Origin: Polytrichum commune
Taxonomy: Eukaryota; Streptophyta; Polytrichopsida; Polytrichales; Polytrichaceae
Direction of reading: 5' to 3'
Assembly: GCA_950295325.1 (NCBI GenBank)
Contig: OX485806.1
Span: 45,501,169 to 45,565,168, forward strand
DNA length: 64,000 nt
Part shown: piece after piece, positions 41,602 through 52,800 of the stretch
How the letters are laid out: the number at the start of each line of letters is the position of its first letter
Numbering within the stretch: the first letter of the stretch is position 1
Translations under genes and position numbers: made by a program
The notes under the pieces: model-generated
Seen by the model: only the letters and a program-made list of their open reading frames with translations
The model's database searches: none
Told to the model about the DNA's origin: nothing

Positions 41602-41850
41602 AGCTGTAGAGATACCAAGCGAGTCCCTTCGTGGTGTAATAAATGAGATCAATATTAGGTGTACTAATGCGGGAAGATGCCGAATGAAAAGAACGGTCGA
41701 AGGAGGGTGAAGAGAGTGAGTGTCTTTTTAAGGGGTCTTTTGTAGAAACTTTTACAAGGTGGAGTGTTGGTGGCTGTGTGAAAAACAGGGTGGTTTGCGG
41801 TGAGTATCATGTACATTATGCAATGGTGATTTGATACCACTAAGGGTAAA
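41602..41850. repeat. 250-bp direct repeat, copy 2
   Basis: Second copy of 40451-40700. A one-base insertion near 41648 breaks the minus-strand frame that is open in copy 1. The roughly 900 bp between the copies is non-coding. Confidence 0.85.
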
Positions 41851-41939
41851 CTTAGTGTCACTAAACAATAAAGCGCAAAAACATAGATCAGGAATGTCTT
41901 ACAGTCCATGTGCCATAGGATCATGGGCTTCGTGATGGT

Positions 41940-42300
41940 ATACTACCCCCTTTCCAGCCGGCTGAGTTGGCGCCGCTCCATATGTGCAGGGTGCATTACA
42001 TTCAGAGCATCCCGGACCACCTGTCTGCCAACCCTCAACCCTGACAGTCGAAGTTTGCACTGCACTCTACGGATACCCCAGTTCACTCCGGCTCGCATAA
42101 CCGGAACTTCGCTGCGAATGGCTACTATGATGTCTCCTATGGCCACATTGGGAGTATCATAAACCCCCCTCCATCCCAGCAGCTGCAACCTCCTCCTAAG
42201 AATATTTCTGCCCATTCCTAACGTCTTTGCCACGTCCTTAAAATGGTCACCTCTGCCGAGTCGTCACTCGACATACTTCAGAAGTAGTTGCCCATCCACA
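41940..42300 (-). pseudogene. Integrase-like transposon relic, N-terminal region
   Basis: The minus frame reads a helix-turn-helix segment (DVAKTLGMGRNILRRRLQLL), a spacer, then GIRRVQCKLRLSGLRVGR and QVVRDAL. This layout, with G-x-R-x-V...LR..G..V.R..VR.AL, resembles the region before the catalytic domain in eukaryotic integrase-like DDE proteins of IS3EU/Ginger type. No DDE domain follows: the frame stops at 41943, next to the 250-bp repeat. The GC content is higher than the surroundings. The family name is tentative. Confidence 0.45.
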
Positions 42301-44581
42301 TACACAACTCTCGTCTACTCTATTTCAGGGACTGGTACCATTTCGTTGTTTGCAGCCTCCATGGTTGCACGAGGGTCGCCCCGACCAGGAATCCAAGGCG
42401 GTATGGCCATTCTGCACTAACGCCAGATGCACTGAGCTGGGATGCACAAATTCAAGGTATGCTTTCAATCAAATATAGTAGTTCAATTGTATGATATTGT
42501 TAAGACTGTCCAGACTCTCCTTAATGGAAGTAGAGGTGAAACAAATGAGTAATGTAGTGAGGCAAAATAAATCCTGGGCACAATGACGTATATGATTATA
42601 TTTGATAGAATAGGCCAAACCATTATACCTCGTATGATTGAGGCAGTAGACTTATGGATCTCCACATTGCAATACGAAGGCGCTGCTACAAAAACCCAGC
42701 AGGCTATACCATGAGATTGGTCAAGAGCTGCGAGCTTCCAAAATTGCTAACACACACCACCACGGCCGCTCACACCCTTTGTACACATTAACACCATACA
42801 CCAAAGCTCTCTACTATCGACACCATCATCATTATCAGCACACACTGCACTAGAGGTTGCCATTCTTCCTACTAATGGACACTCAATGTGTAGTAAAGCC
42901 GGACTACTCCTCAGCTATGTCAGACTGCATAGCAGGTTGTCATCCTCAAATGCACTCTCTTCCTTCATGTGATTTTGCGACCCCATGGGCAGGAGCAGCA
43001 ACGAGCTCCGCAACGATAGCGCCACAGCAGAGTGTGAAGCATAGTTTGGTAGAAAGGAAAGGAAAGCAGATGCAGATCTTGAGCGGCAACCCCTAACACT
43101 GTTTGAAGGGGGGCGGGGGAAACCAAGGGCCGGACTTGGTCCTAGGTGGTGCCGTTTGATAGGAGGGCGCGTGGCGCCGGGTCGGGTTGAGGGCCTGCCC
43201 TACCTGCTTGTGCCCAGGCTGTATGTTTCAGAAATATCATACACCATTCAACTTCAAATCCACAGTGTCGCATGGCTTTTTTAAATATGAAAACGAATGC
43301 CAATTGACGTGTACTTCTCATGTCAAATATGTCACCACAATTTTGGGTTACACAATATTTTAGAGGAATTAATATTTGAAATGATCAAAACACAATATTG
43401 ATTTGCATACAATAAAAGAAAATATCAATCGAGCGTAAGTTATTGGACAAAAAACCCAAAACCATTGCAACGCAATCATTTGGATCACCTTCATAAAGTG
43501 GTGGGGCACAAAAAATTTCATGTAAGGTTGTAACATAGAGGCTTAGTGGGGGCCCATAATGAATGGTATGAAGTTGGTGGAAGTTGTTGACTTCTTCCTC
43601 AAGTTAGCCAATACTCTACAATCTTTAACCCTTGGGCCCTTTACATCACAAGTGTTTTGTTTTAAGTCCCACCTACCCTTTACATGACAAAACATACATT
43701 GATGGTGGACCGGTGATTGTGAAGGCTGCTAAGATGCCAAATCTTTTACAACTATGTCTAATTGTTCACAAACCTCCTAAGAAGTTTAGTCATAAGCTTG
43801 ATATGTCATAAGGTATTTTTTACTTTTTCCCCATCCCGTGACCATATCAATAGTGAATCAAACCAATCAAATTTCAATTTTGTAGAATTTGCATGAACTA
43901 TGTCATGTAACTTTAAAGTGCATACGAACAACTAATCCTCGCTATACCAAAGTTGGAGGAGTCGATTGAGTACGGCACCTCTAAATTAGGTTTAGGGTTA
44001 ACATCAACAAGGTTAAATATCTTATCTAGAGGATTAGTAAAAGAAACGACAAGAGACATAATGTTTTCTTATTATTTTAGATTTTTAAATCATTGAATAT
44101 TACTTCTTCCACCTTGCCATTGTCCCCCCCCCCTAGCACAATTGTTGAGGTGCTACATGCCAAGCTTCAATATGTCATAAGCGCATATCAAGCTTATTGT
44201 TTTTATTTGAGAGACATTAGGATGACTTTAATTATTGAGATCAAATATGGGCCTAGGGTTTGGAATCTCAAGAGTTAATGGCCATGCAAAGTTGAACATT
44301 TTATAAGTTACCACAAATATGTGATACTACTTAACTCGCATCATTATCTTGCTTATATTTGAGAGGACTTTGGGTCGATATCATGCTTAGAGGCCAAATG
44401 TAGGGCTTGAAGTTTGATGATGGGTTTGATGAAGCACTTTGTTTTAGCCAAAGATGAGATTCAACAACTCTATGCCAAAAAAATGATATGGGGTTAAAGA
44501 GCAAGGCGCTTCAAGCTAATGATAACATCCCAATATGAAATACAAAATAGTTTCAAGAAATTTGGACATACAAATTTGCTT
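42301..44581. other. Intergenic, no gene recognised
   Basis: GC-richer to about 43200, then AT-rich. No coding exon or repeat boundary could be supported. Confidence 0.4.
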
Positions 44582-44591
44582 CATGTTAGTC
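44582..44591. repeat. MULE target-site duplication, left copy
   Basis: CATGTTAGTC, repeated exactly at 56088-56097 just outside the opposite end of the element. Mutator-like elements usually make 8-11 bp duplications. Confidence 0.9.
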
Positions 44592-44680
44592 GAGGGAAGC
44601 TATCTTATGAGCGATGAGCAGTGAGCGGTGAGCGGTGAGCAGTAACACATGAGCAATGAGCAGTAACATATGAGCAATGA
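44592..44680 (+). repeat. MULE left terminal inverted repeat with TGAGCRR heptads
   Basis: After GCTATCTTA come about seven or eight phased 7-bp units of the form TGAGCRR, interrupted by TAACACA and TAACATA. The right end (56017-56087) mirrors this. The heptads are probable transposase contact sites (inference). Confidence 0.85.
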
Positions 44681-44805
44681 ATCCAAATTTAGTAAAGACA
44701 CACGGGTTTAGGGTTTACAACCAAATTTTTGACAAATTAATTGCATATTTTCAATTGTAAATTGCCAATATTTTAAATGAAGCACAAGTGAAAGGGCCCT
44801 ATTTC

Positions 44806-44996
44806 CATAGATCATTTAGAACACTTTCAATCCATTGCTGATTTTTATTATAATAATTCAAACCAATACTTGTCATTTATTGACATCCTTATGCATATAG
44901 CTACAACTAGCACTTGTACAACTACTCATATTCTACAACACCAGCAAATTCAAGTAGGTGCATAACCGCATTATACATATATGTCGGTGCCATAAT
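44806..44996 (-). pseudogene. Duplicated transposase 3' end, outer copy
   Basis: About 190 bp similar to 45382-45575. The minus frame reads APTYMYNAVMHLLEFAGVVE, against APTYTYNEVMRLLELAGIVE at the true C-terminus. The two copies are about 80% identical, so the duplication is older than the insertion of the present element or comes from recombination between related elements. Confidence 0.75.
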
Positions 44997-45089
44997 TGTG
45001 AGCCACTCAAACTGCCCACAGGTTGAATAAAGGCTCAGAATCTACAAAAGAAAGAAAATTAGATATTAGAAATAATGAATATGTAGGTA

Positions 45090-45305
45090 GCTACTAGGTT
45101 TTGAGACATCCGCCTGTGGATGCGAGTTGTGTAAGAGACTGGTATTAGGTCTGGATCAACCCGGGTTCGAATCCGGTTGGTTACATTGACTGGTGCTATC
45201 CCAAATTGAGCTAGTGATAAAGCAGAAATAATCTATAGGCGGATACCAAGAAGACGTTACTACGCGGATGTGCGTAGAATCTTCCTAATTATTTTTATTT
45301 TTAGA
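45090..45305 (+). mobile_element. Probable tRNA-derived SINE insertion inside the MULE
   Basis: A perfect pol III B-box GGTTCGAATCC lies at 45164-45174. About 45 bp upstream is an A-box-like GTTGTGTAAGAGA. A run ending TTATTTTTATTTTTAG follows about 120 bp later. It sits between the two copies of the transposase tail. I could not fix a target duplication, and the sequence does not fold as a normal tRNA gene. Confidence 0.45.
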
Positions 45306-45496
45306 AACGTGTTATTATTTATCCGTGTGAATCAATCAAACCACACATGGTTGGGTCGCAGTCTAAATAAAAATGAAGTTACTGAATCATTTGAAATACT
45401 TTCAGTCCACTACTAATTTTTATTATAATAATCCAAACCAAAACATGTCATTTATTGACATTCAAATATATGTTACTTAATAGAACACTTGCAATA

Positions 45497-48400
45497 CTAC
45501 TCACATTCTACAATACCAGCAAGTTCAAGTAGTCGCATGACCTCATTATAGGTATATGTAGGTGCATGAATGAACTTGTCACTCTCGTAATCCACCTTGC
45601 ACAAAAATCTAAACACATAATAAAGATGTTTACAATACACCCATTTTCCTTTCTTTCCCAATGCATGAGAGGACATTTTCGTGAAATCTGGACATGTGCA
45701 ATGCGAGATATCGCCAATTGTGACATGGTAGGTGATATCCTGCTTGGAGACAATGTTGATTATCACTCCAAAGCCTGGATATGGAATGGCAGTGACCCCA
45801 ACCACATAGTAACCTTCCATGAGTCCGGCGCTCTCCCATTTGTTTTTGTGATCCGCCAGAGGTGCTGTTGGATTACGACGCACTGTCTTTCCAAATCTGA
45901 ATGTAGGGTGGGCGTCTGGGTTTGGTGGCATAAAAAAATGCGAGCGAGGGATGGGAAGTGTTGCGATTGTTGAAAGCCTACGACGAGGAGACAATGCCTC
46001 CCTCTGCTGTAGTTGAAATCCAGCATCTTCAAGTGCCAAAACCTCCTCTCTCGATAGATTGGTACCTATCTTCACTGGCCACGTGTTGGGTACTATAGGC
46101 CAATCCAACACGTATTTCTTCTTAGTGCCACTCACACAACGTTTGATGTCGTCAGGACAAAACCAAAATTCATACTCCACATTGTTGGGAGAGCGAAATT
46201 CCTTCCTGAGCCCTTTGTATGTTGGAGCAGGTGTGCCATGTTTCCCAGTCCCGACTTTCGCATTGCACATAGTCCCTGTAATGGCCTACAGTGCCCAACA
46301 ACGTTTGGCTGAGTTGGGTGCCAATCTTGCAATGTGCCACTTAGAAGCAAGACAATCAGTCTCTAACACGGATGTAGTATGAGCCACACCATGAATTGCA
46401 GAATTCAACGATTCCTCTATGCGTTGACGAGTTGCTCGGGTGTTGGGACGAGGAATGGAATAGTTCACTTTGTCGGGTCGATGAAAGTCACAATCAACAC
46501 CCGGTGGTAGGTTGAGTTTGCGTTTGGTGGAACCAAAGAGCTCTGACCCTTCCAATGCACAATCTCTCGTGTTGACGTCTTCTGCCCCTGGATAAGACTT
46601 CATGGCATCGGCCAACATTTTTGGATCTCCACACCTGGCAGCTGCTTTGAGTTTCAAGGAGGCAGAATCAGGACCTTTACCATCAGACCCCCCTTTCAAC
46701 CATGTCCGGTAATTTACAATTTGCATGAAGGCACGGATCATGTCGTCCACTGTAGCTTCATATAAACAAGTCATTTTGTTGCCGGACTGTTGGAACCATT
46801 TGTTGTGTACAGTCTCTGCAAGGTTGTATGTTGGCATTTCCGCACGCTCTTCTATTGTCATATCCTATGAACAACACACAAATATAAGGATAAGACAAAC
46901 ATAAGAGATTATATATCTAGGTTTGGGTCGTTCGACCCAAAATGGCTGCCACGTTTGGGTCGAACGACCCAAACTGCCTACAAGATTTGGGTCGAACGAC
47001 CCAAACTGTTTGTTATTTATTGTGTACAGTCTCTGCAAGGTTGCATGTTGGCATTCCCGCACGCTCTTTTATTGTCATATCCTATGAACAACACAGAAAG
47101 ACAAAGAGAAGAAAAACATAAGATATATTACATTGAATAATAAAGTTTGATATGTACTTACAAGTAGCATATGGCCACCCCATTGTCTGTAACGAAAGTG
47201 CCAAAATCCCAACCACTCTGAAAGGCCAAGGATGCCTTCTTCGGAGGCAGCTCCAGATGATAACCACCAAGAACGAATCACATGGTACTTGGTCTCAGTG
47301 TCGTCCATTGTTTTCGCGTCTTTGTAATCCTTGCATATTTGTTTGTGTTGAAATTGCAAGGATGGTTTGATATACTTTTGGATCACCTTATCCAAGCTTG
47401 CGGACCAATGGAAAAGATATGTACGCTCACGTGCAACCATGGGTAGACTTGGATCACCATCCCCGTAAATCGCCTTCACCGCATTCCAATTAGCTTGAGC
47501 ACTATCAGCCATAAACCCTTTGAAGTTTACGTTTGGTACACCATTTTCTGCCATGACAACATTCAAATTTTCCCAAAAGAGAATTTGTGCTGCACCATCT
47601 TCAGATTGCATGTCACAACACGCAATAGTCAACACTTTACAGTATCGACTGTCGTACACATGGCAAGCCATGGTCGTCCAATCCTTCAAACGTTTGACAT
47701 GGTCAAACATAATCCATGAATTCTCCATATCTCCACCGACTTGCATCCTCTTCACAAGCTCCACACCACTACCTGGAAGGTCTACAGACATCTTGAAAAC
47801 AAACACTTTGTCCTTTGACTGCCCTGGGAACCGACTACCATGGACGAATTTGAAAGCAGAGTGGTCTTTGAGCGCCATAATACTATCCATAGTTCCCATT
47901 CCACTACGCAAAAAATGCTTTGATCCAGAGACAAAGTTACGACAATTTGGAGGCGCAAGAGTGCTGAATTTGTCCATGACGACCTCTAGGGATGAACCAA
48001 CCAAGTGATGGCCTTCGACATGTGCGGGAGATTTGAGAAGGTAATTGGCCAAGAATTGTTTGCTCGCCGCCATAACTATGGCTGAATTTTTTACTGTGGG
48101 TGTTTTCAATACTTTATTTGCAATGTATTGGTATGCCATGTCCAATGATTCACAGCATGTGCCATTGGCCACAGGGTGATCATGTACACCAAGATAAATG
48201 CAAGCCCTGGACATTCCAACAGATGTGGAGTGGATGTATATGATTGGAGCATTACACAAAGCAATACACACAGGTGTGGAATAACATACCTTACACTCGA
48301 CAGTGGACTTAGTAGGGGGGACAACACCCACAGCAAATGGGATAGGAGTTGAACCGGTCCATTCAATGTTGTTCCGGAGGCCCCCATTGCGATTCATGTA

Positions 48401-49296
48401 ATCACAGTAGTCATTATGACATTGGAGATGACCAGCACAAGTAGAGCGCCGGAAGGACAGTCCAAAGTCATTTTGGATATTCGTGGTTTTGGTGGTGCAC
48501 CAAGGGTGACCGTCGCACATCTTGTCCATGCCGTCCATTGAGCGACCATACGTACTTGGAGCTTTGAGTGCCACAGGAGGCAAGAGAAACAAAACATCAC
48601 CATTAAAAGAAGATGGTAAGTACTTGACTTCACGAACATCTATACTGTCAAAATCAATGGATGCAAGATCGGACTTTGATATTTTTCTTGACTTTGTCAG
48701 CTTCAAGGCATCAACCATAGTCAATCTTGTAGATGAAGGTGAAGGGTGTAGTGGAGGACGTTGAGAAGGTGAGATTTGGGGAACCACCTTCTTATACATA
48801 AGACCGCAAGGGGATTTGGCTACATGTATAGGAAGTTGGGAAGGAATAGAATGAACACTTATAAATGGAAATGGCGATGTGTTGGAAGATCAACATATGC
48901 ACAAATATCATCTTCTGAATCTGATAGCACAAACACACTATCATCAAGGGGTTCCACCTTAACAGGTGCGATAGAGGGAATTTGAACTGTGGATGTACCG
49001 GATTCGTTTGTCAAAATGACAGTTGAAGCTTGCATCTGAGACTCAGAAAGTCCTATCACCCTCAATGAACCAGGTCCTAAGATCCACATAAAACCAACAT
49101 CAGTTCTATTTTTTGGAACCAAAATCGTTTCATACACCTCTCCATCTGCAGAGTACATCTCATGCTCTAAATACATGGTTCCTATTTGGAGGTTGAATCT
49201 CAAACTAAGTAAATCCTCTGAAACACTCACATGACCATCATCTTGGAGTGGCAAGATGAAGGGAACAAAAGATCCATGAGCTCTAATGGTAGCCAT
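45497..49296 (-). CDS. MULE transposase with GCM/WRKY-type zinc region, DDE core and SWIM finger; one in-frame stop
   Basis: Exon 2 (48799-47162) holds a zinc-binding region: C-A-G-H-L-Q-C-H-N-D-Y-C, then C-K-V-C, ending A-C-I-Y-L-G-V-H-D-H-P-V. This is the GCM1/WRKY/FLYWCH-type finger known from MULE transposases. A MULE catalytic core follows, with Asp in IACCDMQSEDG and in GFMADSAQANWNAV, then the LFHW motif. Exon 2 ends HMLL at a GTAAGT donor. Exon 3 (46864-45497) starts DMTIEERAEM in phase 0 and ends in a SWIM finger, CTC...YCKH, at about residue 415 of that exon. A TAG at 46286-46288 interrupts exon 3 in frame. A frame at 49296-48859 (MATIRAHGSF...) is a likely exon 1, rich in acidic residues near its end; its junction to exon 2 is unclear. 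The role is DNA cleavage and strand transfer at the heptad-rich ends. The stop, unless spliced out or read through, would remove the SWIM finger. Confidence 0.85.
46803..47095 (-). repeat. Duplicated exon-3 start with three palindromes between copies
   Basis: About 77 bp covering the intron end and first codons of transposase exon 3 occur twice (46803-46879 and 47019-47095). The region between has three near-identical hairpins built on TTTGGGTCG-AA-CGACCCAAA (about 46920-47007). Both copies keep the acceptor TTCATAG. The upstream copy runs into a stop (NK then TAA) at the palindrome border, so productive splicing should use the 46864 acceptor. Confidence 0.8.
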
Positions 49297-49818
49297 AGAA
49301 AATCAAAAGAACATATGAACAACACATCACAAAAATATGGGGTGATTGTTGCTTTTGTATAGAGTTGTATGAGGAAATGAATGGAAATGAAAACGTGTGA
49401 TACAATAATGGATGGAGATGAAAGCGTGTGATACATAGCATCTAATAATACAGAAGTGGACATAACACAATAATAGTCAGAGAATATTTACGAGCAAGAT
49501 ATACACAAAATGGTGTCAAATACTAAAAGTATTGGTAGAAATTTAAAATATATATGTGTGGACTGACGTAGATGTAGAAAGAATTAAAATTGGTTGGAAA
49601 AAAAAATTATTAATCATTATGAATAGAACAAAGTAGGTGTCAGAAAATTTTGGCGGATATAACAAAAATAAACACATAATGACAAACGCGTCGAAATATC
49701 TCGTTCATTGAACGCTAATTACAACATGTGATCGTAATATACGCCGGATTTTGTGAGATAGATACATTGGAAGAATAAATGATAGTACCTGATAGAAAAC
49801 ATATCATAGACACCAACG
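49297..49818. promoter_or_regulatory. Divergent promoter region of the two MULE genes
   Basis: The only spacer between the minus-strand transposase start (49296) and the plus-strand gene start (49819). It is AT-rich with a TATATATGTG string at about 49549. It probably drives both genes. This is inferred from layout alone. Confidence 0.45.
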
Positions 49819-52800
49819 ATGGTGGACGATGTAGAGAGAACACCCGTGAGGCCGAAGAGAAGACGTAGGAAAGTTTTGTATTTCACTTCCGAGAAAAAGA
49901 GGTTCAGACTCAGTGTGGGAAAGAATGATGCAAATAAGGAAGGGAAAAGAAACTTATTGAGTACGGTAGAAGAAACTGTGAAGACACTGGATTTTGATGC
50001 GATGGAGGATGATGAAGGTGCAAAGAGCAAAGAAGATGTAGACGATCGTATATCAGAGTCCGAATTCAAGACAGGTTCAAAGAAGACGACAAACAAAAAG
50101 GTAAGTCAGTTCAACGTTCACATAATTTGATAGTGCATAAGTTGTAAGTTAGAACGGAGAACCTTATACGTTCACTCACATGTCATGTAGTAGCAATTTA
50201 TAGATGTTATAAATTGGAGAGGAGAAACCCTATACGTTAATGCACATGGTATATAACAGAAATTTAGGAAGGCTAAAAGTCAGGAGGAGAACGCACAGGG
50301 TTTATAAAGCAACTTAGGAGGCGAGAAGTTGGGAGGTAAAACCATGTACGTTAACGCACAGGGTTTATAAGAGCAACTTAGGAGGCGAGAAGTTGGGAGG
50401 TGAAACCATGTACGTTAACGCACATGGTTTATAAGAGCAACTTAGGAGGCGAGAAGTTGGGAGGTGAAACCATGTACGTTAACGCACATGGTTTATAAGA
50501 GCAACTTAGGAGGCGAGAAGTTGGGAGGTGAAACCCTGTACGTTAACGCACAGGGTTTATAAGAGCAACTTAGGAGGCGAGAAGTTGGGAGGTGAAACCC
50601 TGTACGTTAACGCACAGGGTTTATAAGAGCAACTTAGGAAGCGAGAAGTTGGGAGGTGAAACCCTGTACGTTAACGCACAGGGTTTATAAGAGCAACTTA
50701 GGAGGCGAGAAGTTGGGAGGTGAAACCCTGTACGTTAACGCACAGGGTTTATAAGAACAACTTAGGAGGCAAAAAGTTGGGAGGCAAAACCCTGTACGTT
50801 AACGTACAGGGTTAGTAATAGCAACTTAGGAAGGCCAAAGTTGGGAGGAGAAACCCTGTGCGTTAACGCACAGGGTTTGTAAGCGCAACTTAGGAAGGCC
50901 AAAGTTGGGAGGTAAAACCCTGTGCGTTAACGCACAGGGTTTGTAATAGCAATTTAGGAAGGCCAAAAGTTGGGAGGTAAAACGACTAGGAGAGCCTAAA
51001 ACTAAAACAAATATCTATTGTATGAATTTAAATCGATGTTCAGAACGTAGAAGCAAAAAAACTATTGAAAACAGGGTTAGAATGCAAGAAATGAGAAATA
51101 TGACTACTCAAGTACTCATGCAATACGTTATAGGAGCTAGAAAATGACACAAAATAGCATAATTTTTTTTTTGCCCCGAAACCCAAAATTTACGAGGTGG
51201 CCCAAAACAAGGAAATAGATAGAAGAATGAGAAAAAAAATCATTTCAAACCAAAATAAAATATAAGAAGAATTTGTAGCTACGGAGATTTAGATAATATA
51301 GTATTTTTTTATTTTTTTTTGGGCCCCCATTAGCATTTTTTCCAGATTTTACAAGTTTCGGCAAATCTACGAAATTTTACAAGTTTCAAATTCATGTCTC
51401 GGCCCTGTGCGTTAACGCACAGGCCTTATGCACTAACGCACAGGGTGTATGCGCTAACGTATAGTGGTTAGAAAGTTGCCAGCGCAGACCTTGTGCGTTA
51501 ACGCACAGGGTCTACGCTGGCAACTTTCTAGCGGCTATGCGGGGCCACGAAGAGCCACGCTAAATATGGCACCAGGGACGAGTAGTATAAATTGCCACAC
51601 CCCGAAAGCATTCAGTTTTTCTTCTCTCCTCTGTTGGACCTGAGCTCATCGCTGCAAGCTCTCTCATCTACAGGTGCAGTACAAGGTTTGTTTGCACTTT
51701 CGTGATGACTGGGTAATTGCGCATAATTAGGCGTAAATTGCGGACAGTTTGGGTCGAACGACCCAAACTGTCTGCCTAGTTTGGGTCGTTCGACCCAAAC
51801 CTCGCGTCCAACTTTGGTAGACCTGTAGTTGGACACACAGACCCTGTGCGTTAACGTACAGGGTCTGCCCTTGTAGTTTTGGGGTGAGCGGCCACCCTAA
51901 TCGTACAATATTTAAAGGTGCAAATGGCAGTGTCTAGAATAATTTTTGTCATTCTTCCCTGTGTTCGTGGTATTCTGTTGTTATTGTTGTTGTTATTGTT
52001 GTTGTTTTTGTAATGTTATTGCTAATGTGTTGCTACTGGTTTTTAAATATTTATGAAACTTATTTCATTTGTTTTAGGACCAATCAATGGATTTGGAGAG
52101 AACGACTCCTATTTCTACTGATTATGATTCCATAATGCATTCAACTCAAGATCGTCCATCTCAACAAGTTCATCATCATCAGGACATATCGTCAAATCTT
52201 CATAATAAGAAAAAGAAAAAAATAAATGAATCCCTCGATGATTTTGACTCGGATGAAGATAATGATGGTGACAATAAAACTTATCAAGAGAAAGTGTAGG
52301 AGCTTACGAACAAACGAAAGGTCAATTCCACTTCCACAATTTCCTCAATCCGTGCTGGACCTAATGCTCGCTTGCGTGTACCCTTATGTCGCATGATTCC
52401 TATGCTGATTGTGCGTCCTGCTTTGAAAGGTGACATTACTAAATTGGAGGCTGATTTTTTCAATGGTTATCGTGATGGTGACCGTGTGTTTTATATATCG
52501 GCCACCGATTCTAAGGGAAACTTTCAATTCGTGGATGATGAGGTTCACGCATTTTGGAGCCCAAATTGGGCTCAAGCGAATGCCCTGTTTGAATCTCAAT
52601 TGGATACAGATTTGTTATTGACGTCATACAAGAACAAGATGTTTTTTATATGGGATGGAAATCACAGATTTTTTGCTTAAAAAAATTATATTGACCGCGT
52701 ATATACCGAAGATTATGAACGTCATGTCTTTGTGGATTCTATCATTTTGGCGCCCAAGCCTGACGACATTCCAAGTTTGTTGACTGCTATGCATGACATC

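Noticed and set aside
45090-45305. True tRNA gene
   Set aside because: The B-box is perfect, but acceptor and anticodon stems do not pair properly; a SINE is more likely.
45566-48764. Plus-strand ORFs opposite the transposase
   Set aside because: Shadow frames of the minus-strand transposase exons.
50230-50985. CRISPR-like array
   Set aside because: A eukaryotic intronic tandem repeat: the spacers are the same in every unit, so it is not a CRISPR.
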